From: Curtobacterium flaccumfaciens UCD-AKU
Lineage (GTDB): Bacteria > Actinomycetota > Actinomycetes > Actinomycetales > Microbacteriaceae
Length of the DNA stretch: 64,000 nucleotides
Direction of reading: 5' to 3'
Assembly: GCF_000349565.1 (NCBI RefSeq)
Contig: NZ_KB714631.1
Location: 39,959 to 103,958, forward strand
A program made the translations under genes and the position numbers. The notes under the pieces are model-generated. The model was not told where the DNA came from and did no database searches. It was given only the letters and a program-made list of their open reading frames with translations. This document shows, piece by piece, positions 60,812 to 64,000 of the stretch. Positions within the stretch are counted from its first letter, which is position 1, and every line of letters begins with the position of its first letter.

Positions 60812-60922
60812 GATGCTCGATTCGTCATCGTGCGGCGTCGTTGCCGCACGGGACAGACCGTAGACCCGTTGCCGCGCTCGGACAGTCGGGAGAAAAGGGG
60901 ACAAGTGCCCCGGCGGCGGGGA

Positions 60923-61114
60923 CTAGCTGCGTGGCGCCCGGACGAAGAACAGCGTGAGGGCACCGAGGACGACCGCGGCGACGATGAGCGCCCAGGCGAG
61001 CAGGACGACCGGCCCGTCCCAGGGGGAGAAGAGCAGTCCGACCCCGATCACCAGGGCCACGGCGGCGCCGATCAGGGCGAGGCGGTGCGGTCGTACCGGA
61101 GCGGTGCGTGTCAC
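60923..61114 (-). CDS. Small two-helix membrane protein
   Basis: 63 residues with two hydrophobic helices (LALIGAAVALVIGVGLLF and VVLLAWALIVAAVVLGALTL), a short SPWDGP turn and basic ends. GTG start. No family known. Single gene between the beta-helix protein and the acetyltransferase on the same strand. Confidence 0.65.
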   Translation of the reverse strand: MTRTAPVRPHRLALIGAAVALVIGVGLLFSPWDGPVVLLAWALIVAAVVLGALTLFFVRAPRS

Positions 61115-61169
61115 GGCACCCAGGGTACGCGTGCGCGGCCGGTGGTGCGGAGCGAGCAGGGACGATCGG

Positions 61170-61739
61170 TCACACGGTGGCGCGCATCACCCACCGCCAC
61201 TTCGCGATGCGGCGGTCGCGCACGAACCCGAACTGCGTGAACAGTTCTTCCGGTCCGGTGTGCAGGTACGCCCCGCGCTGCGGTTTCCGCTCGACCGTCT
61301 GCTCCGGGTAGGCCTCGACCGTCCCGCCGCCCGCCCGGCGGATCTCGTCCAGGGCCGTGGTGACCGCGGCACGTGCGACACCGTGGCCGCGGTGCCGGGA
61401 CTCCACGAACACGCAGCCGATCCGCCAGTCCGGCGGGGTCGAGGCGTCGCGGGCGTACGCGCCAGGGTTCAGGATCGTCGGCAGCTCGGCCGGGCGTCCG
61501 AACTGGCACCAGCCGACCGCGGTGCCGTCGGCGTAGACGAGCACCTGGTGGTTCGTGCCGTCGCGCACGTGCCGGTGCTTCGCCTCCTGGTGGGACACCG
61601 TGGGGTCCGGTGTGCCGCGCGGGCCGTCCGGGTGGAAGCCGATGCACCAGCACCCGCCCCACACGCCGTTGCTGCGGGTCACGAGCGCGGCGAAGTCGGG
61701 CCACGTCTCCTCGGTGAGCATCGCCGTCGAGTACTCCAT
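61170..61739 (-). CDS. GNAT-family N-acetyltransferase
   Basis: 189 residues. WGGCWCIGFHPDG, then DGTAVGWCQFGRPAELP, and the acetyl-CoA motif SRHRGHGVARAAVTTALDEI with VEAYPEQ following. The late FTQFGFVRDRRI is the usual closing strand-helix. Related to the uncharacterised actinobacterial group with a cysteine-rich WGG.W start. ATG 61739; the longer frame upstream overlaps the penicillin-binding protein. Confidence 0.85.
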   Translation of the reverse strand: MEYSTAMLTEETWPDFAALVTRSNGVWGGCWCIGFHPDGPRGTPDPTVSHQEAKHRHVRDGTNHQVLVYADGTAVGWCQFGRPAELPTILNPGAYARDASTPPDWRIGCVFVESRHRGHGVARAAVTTALDEIRRAGGGTVEAYPEQTVERKPQRGAYLHTGPEELFTQFGFVRDRRIAKWRWVMRATV

Positions 61740-61905
61740 GCGCCGATCATGCTCCGCACGGGCGGCGAGCGCCGAGCGGCGACCGACCCCGGCACTTTCC
61801 CAGCGGACACGACGGTGTTCCGCGGGGAAGTCCCGGCGCCCACCCGAGCAGGACTGCGAGCCTCTCCGGACCGCGCCGACGGTGGCGCGGACGAGGGGGA
61901 ACGAC

Positions 61906-63960
61906 ATGACGATGCGACGTGCAGGGGGAGCCGCGCTCGGCTTCGTGGGTGGCAGCGTGCTCGCCGGGTTGCTGGTGAGCGTCGGGGTGACGCCGGTGAT
62001 CGCGGTCGCCGGCGTCGGCACGACCTCGGCGATCGGGGTGTTCGAGTCGTTGCCGGAGGACATCGAGATCGGGCAGCTCCCGCAGCGCAACCAGATCTGG
62101 GCGTACCGCGGCGGCGAGCCGGTGCACCTGGCGAACGTGTGGGACCAGGACCGCCAGGAGCTCACGCTCGAGCAGATCAGCGACCACCTGGAGCACGCCG
62201 CGGTGGACGGCGAGGACAAGCGGTTCTACGAGACCGGCGGCGTCGACGCGACGTCCGTCGTCCGGTCGCTCGTGAGCGTCGCCACGTCCGGGACCGAGGG
62301 CGGGTCGGGTGGTTCGACCCTGACGATGCAGCTCGTGCGGAACATCAAGATCCAGCAGGCCAGCGAACTGCCCACGGCCGAGGAGCGCGAGGCCGGGTAC
62401 GAGGAGGCGACCAGGCGGACGCCGCAGCGCAAGCTCGCCGAGATGAAGCTCGCGATCAGCCTGGCGAAGCAGTACACGAAGCGGCAGATCCTGGCGGCGT
62501 ACCTGAACATCGCCTACTTCGGCGACCAGACCTACGGCGTGCAGTCGGCGGCGCAGCACTACTACGGCAAGTCGGCGAGCGACCTGACCCCGGCCGAGGC
62601 GGCGTCGCTCATCGCGATCGTGCAGTGGCCGGAACGACGGGACCTGTCGACGCCGGACCACCACCGCGACAACGCCGCCCGGCGGAACGTGATCCTGCGG
62701 TCGATGCACGAGCAGGGGCACCTGTCGGCCGAGGAGTACCGAACGGCTCGGCTGTCCCGTGTCGCCGACTCCGTGCACCTGACGGCACCGCACCAGGGGT
62801 GCGAGGCGGTCGAGGTGGGCGCCGCGTTCTTCTGTGACCACGCGGAGACCATCGCCCAGCGGCTCCCGCAGCTCGGCGCGACGAAGCAGCAGCGGGCGGA
62901 CGCCTGGCGCACCGGCGGGTACCGGATCCAGACCACGCTCGACCTCGACCTGAACGCGGCGCAGAAGCGGCTGCTCGAACGGTACGACCCGAAGACCGAG
63001 ACCCGGCTGGCACTCGGGGCCACGTTCAACACGGTCGAGGCAGGGACGGGCCGCGTGCTGACGATGGCACAGAACACCGACCACGACCGCTCGTCCGACG
63101 CGCCCCGCACCGCGACCTCGCTGAACTACGCCACCGACGAGGCGGACGGCAGCTCCACCGGCTTCCAGACCGGGTCGACCTACAAGATGTTCACCCTGCT
63201 CGCGTGGATCGAGGCCGGCCGGAGCCCGGACACCGTCGTGGACGGCACGCCGCACCCGCACAGCGAGTGGACCGCGTGCGGGGAACCCGCCTCGGCGTTC
63301 TGGCAGCCGAAGAACGACTCACCCGGGCAGCGTGGTCCGTACTCGGTCCGGTCGGCGACGGCGCAGTCCGTCAACGCCGCGTACCAGTCGATGGCCGAAC
63401 AGCTCGACCTGTGCGACATCCGCGACGTGGCCGAGCGGCTGGGGGTGCACCTGGCGAGCGGCGGCGAGCTGCCGTGGAACCCGGGGTCGTTGCTCGGCAC
63501 CGAGAGCATCGCCCCGCTCACGATGGCCTCGGCCTACGCCGGCATCGCGAACGGCGGGCGGTTCTGCGCACCCGTGGTGATCGACCAGGTCGTCGCGCCC
63601 GACGGTGAGGAGCTCGGCGGACAGCCCCGCTCGTGCACGCAGGCGGTGTCCCGGCAGACCGCGGCCACCGCGTTCGGCGTCATGCAGGGCGCCTTCCGCG
63701 GCGGGACGGCGAGCGGTGGGCAGACCCCCGACGGCGCGACACTGTTCGGCAAGACCGGCACCACGGACGCGGCCGACCAGGTGTGGTTGGTGGGCGGGAC
63801 CTCGCGTGCCGTCACCGCCTACTGGCAGGGCAACACGGACGGCGCGAAGCACAACCTGCGGTCGTTCTCCAACGGCCAGGGCGGCACCTACGCCGGGTCG
63901 CGTGCGGCCGTCTGGCGCGACGCGCAGACGGCGGTGAACGCGGCGCTGCCGGTCGGCTGA
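61906..63960 (+). CDS. Bifunctional class A penicillin-binding protein (transglycosylase/transpeptidase)
   Basis: 684 residues. One N-terminal anchor (GFVGGSVLAGLLVSVGV). The GT51 domain shows AVDGEDKRFYETGGVD with the catalytic glutamate, GGSTLTMQLVRN, RKLAEMKLAISL and ILAAYLNIAYFGDQTYGVQSA. The transpeptidase has STYKMF (Ser-x-x-Lys), QSVNAAY (S-x-N) and LFGKTGTTD (KTG). It polymerises and cross-links peptidoglycan. A GAGGGGG site precedes ATG 61906. No PASTA repeats at the C-terminus. Confidence 0.93.
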   Translation: MTMRRAGGAALGFVGGSVLAGLLVSVGVTPVIAVAGVGTTSAIGVFESLPEDIEIGQLPQRNQIWAYRGGEPVHLANVWDQDRQELTLEQISDHLEHAAVDGEDKRFYETGGVDATSVVRSLVSVATSGTEGGSGGSTLTMQLVRNIKIQQASELPTAEEREAGYEEATRRTPQRKLAEMKLAISLAKQYTKRQILAAYLNIAYFGDQTYGVQSAAQHYYGKSASDLTPAEAASLIAIVQWPERRDLSTPDHHRDNAARRNVILRSMHEQGHLSAEEYRTARLSRVADSVHLTAPHQGCEAVEVGAAFFCDHAETIAQRLPQLGATKQQRADAWRTGGYRIQTTLDLDLNAAQKRLLERYDPKTETRLALGATFNTVEAGTGRVLTMAQNTDHDRSSDAPRTATSLNYATDEADGSSTGFQTGSTYKMFTLLAWIEAGRSPDTVVDGTPHPHSEWTACGEPASAFWQPKNDSPGQRGPYSVRSATAQSVNAAYQSMAEQLDLCDIRDVAERLGVHLASGGELPWNPGSLLGTESIAPLTMASAYAGIANGGRFCAPVVIDQVVAPDGEELGGQPRSCTQAVSRQTAATAFGVMQGAFRGGTASGGQTPDGATLFGKTGTTDAADQVWLVGGTSRAVTAYWQGNTDGAKHNLRSFSNGQGGTYAGSRAAVWRDAQTAVNAALPVG

Positions 63961-64000
63961 CGGCCCGGAACGCAGCCACGAACGGCCTGGAGGCGCGGTG

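Noticed and set aside
1..64000. CRISPR array
   Set aside because: The only regular repeats (31265-32008) are 140-299 bp long with no short repeat/unique spacer pattern and no cas genes.

Overview
The window is high-GC actinobacterial chromosome. The gene set suggests a Microbacteriaceae member, probably Curtobacterium or a close relative: an EfeUOB iron importer under a DtxR/IdeR-type box, an LCP cell-wall ligase, a secreted AroQ-gamma chorismate mutase, a DUF1906 peptidoglycan-binding lysin, and many very long GC-rich terminator hairpins. The genus call is inference from gene content and style, not from a marker gene.

Layout. 1-2360: a hypothetical protein and an LCP-family ligase, then tRNA-Ser(GCT). 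About 2450-22900: an accessory island with visibly lower and patchier GC than its flanks. It starts directly behind the tRNA with what looks like the N-terminal piece of an integrase and ends near a perfect 40-bp palindrome. It carries an unrecognised protein with a CorA-like two-helix tail, a two-gene OST-HTH/LOTUS operon, two HEPN-type proteins, a PD-(D/E)XK-like protein, and much debris: a GH13 alpha-glucosidase tail, an SDR tail, an MmeI-type methylase tail, a frameshifted HAD gene and TniQ-like fragments. In its middle lies a minus-strand run of seven genes (18496 down to 12843): beta-propeller, unknown beta protein, MFS exporter, YcaQ/AlkZ-like DNA glycosylase, split ThDP decarboxylase and VOC protein. 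This reads like a small-molecule pathway with export and DNA-repair self-protection, and is the best candidate here for an undescribed system.

About 23000-64000 is core-like: LacI regulator with an oxidoreductase/isomerase pair and a clear operator; MoxR-DUF58-TgpA operon; a 0.75-kb block of 299-bp tandem repeats; TetR; TRIC channel; efeUOB; 5'-nucleotidase; Gfo/Idh/MocA oxidoreductase; glucose-6-phosphate dehydrogenase; dienelactone hydrolase; tRNA-Arg(ACG); a carboxyethylornithine-synthase-like enzyme with its TetR; chorismate mutase; DUF1906 lysin; a MarR-controlled old yellow enzyme; a TetR-MMPL exporter pair; mannitol 2-dehydrogenase; acetyltransferases; class A beta-lactamase; alpha/beta hydrolase; a secreted beta-helix protein; and a bifunctional penicillin-binding protein.

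How the genes work together. EfeU, EfeO and EfeB form one overlapping operon for iron uptake. MoxR, DUF58 and TgpA form a translationally coupled envelope-associated set. The MarR gene and its target share an identical 12-bp palindrome. Catabolic genes (mannitol dehydrogenase, LacI-linked pair, glucose-6-phosphate dehydrogenase) fit life on plant sugars.
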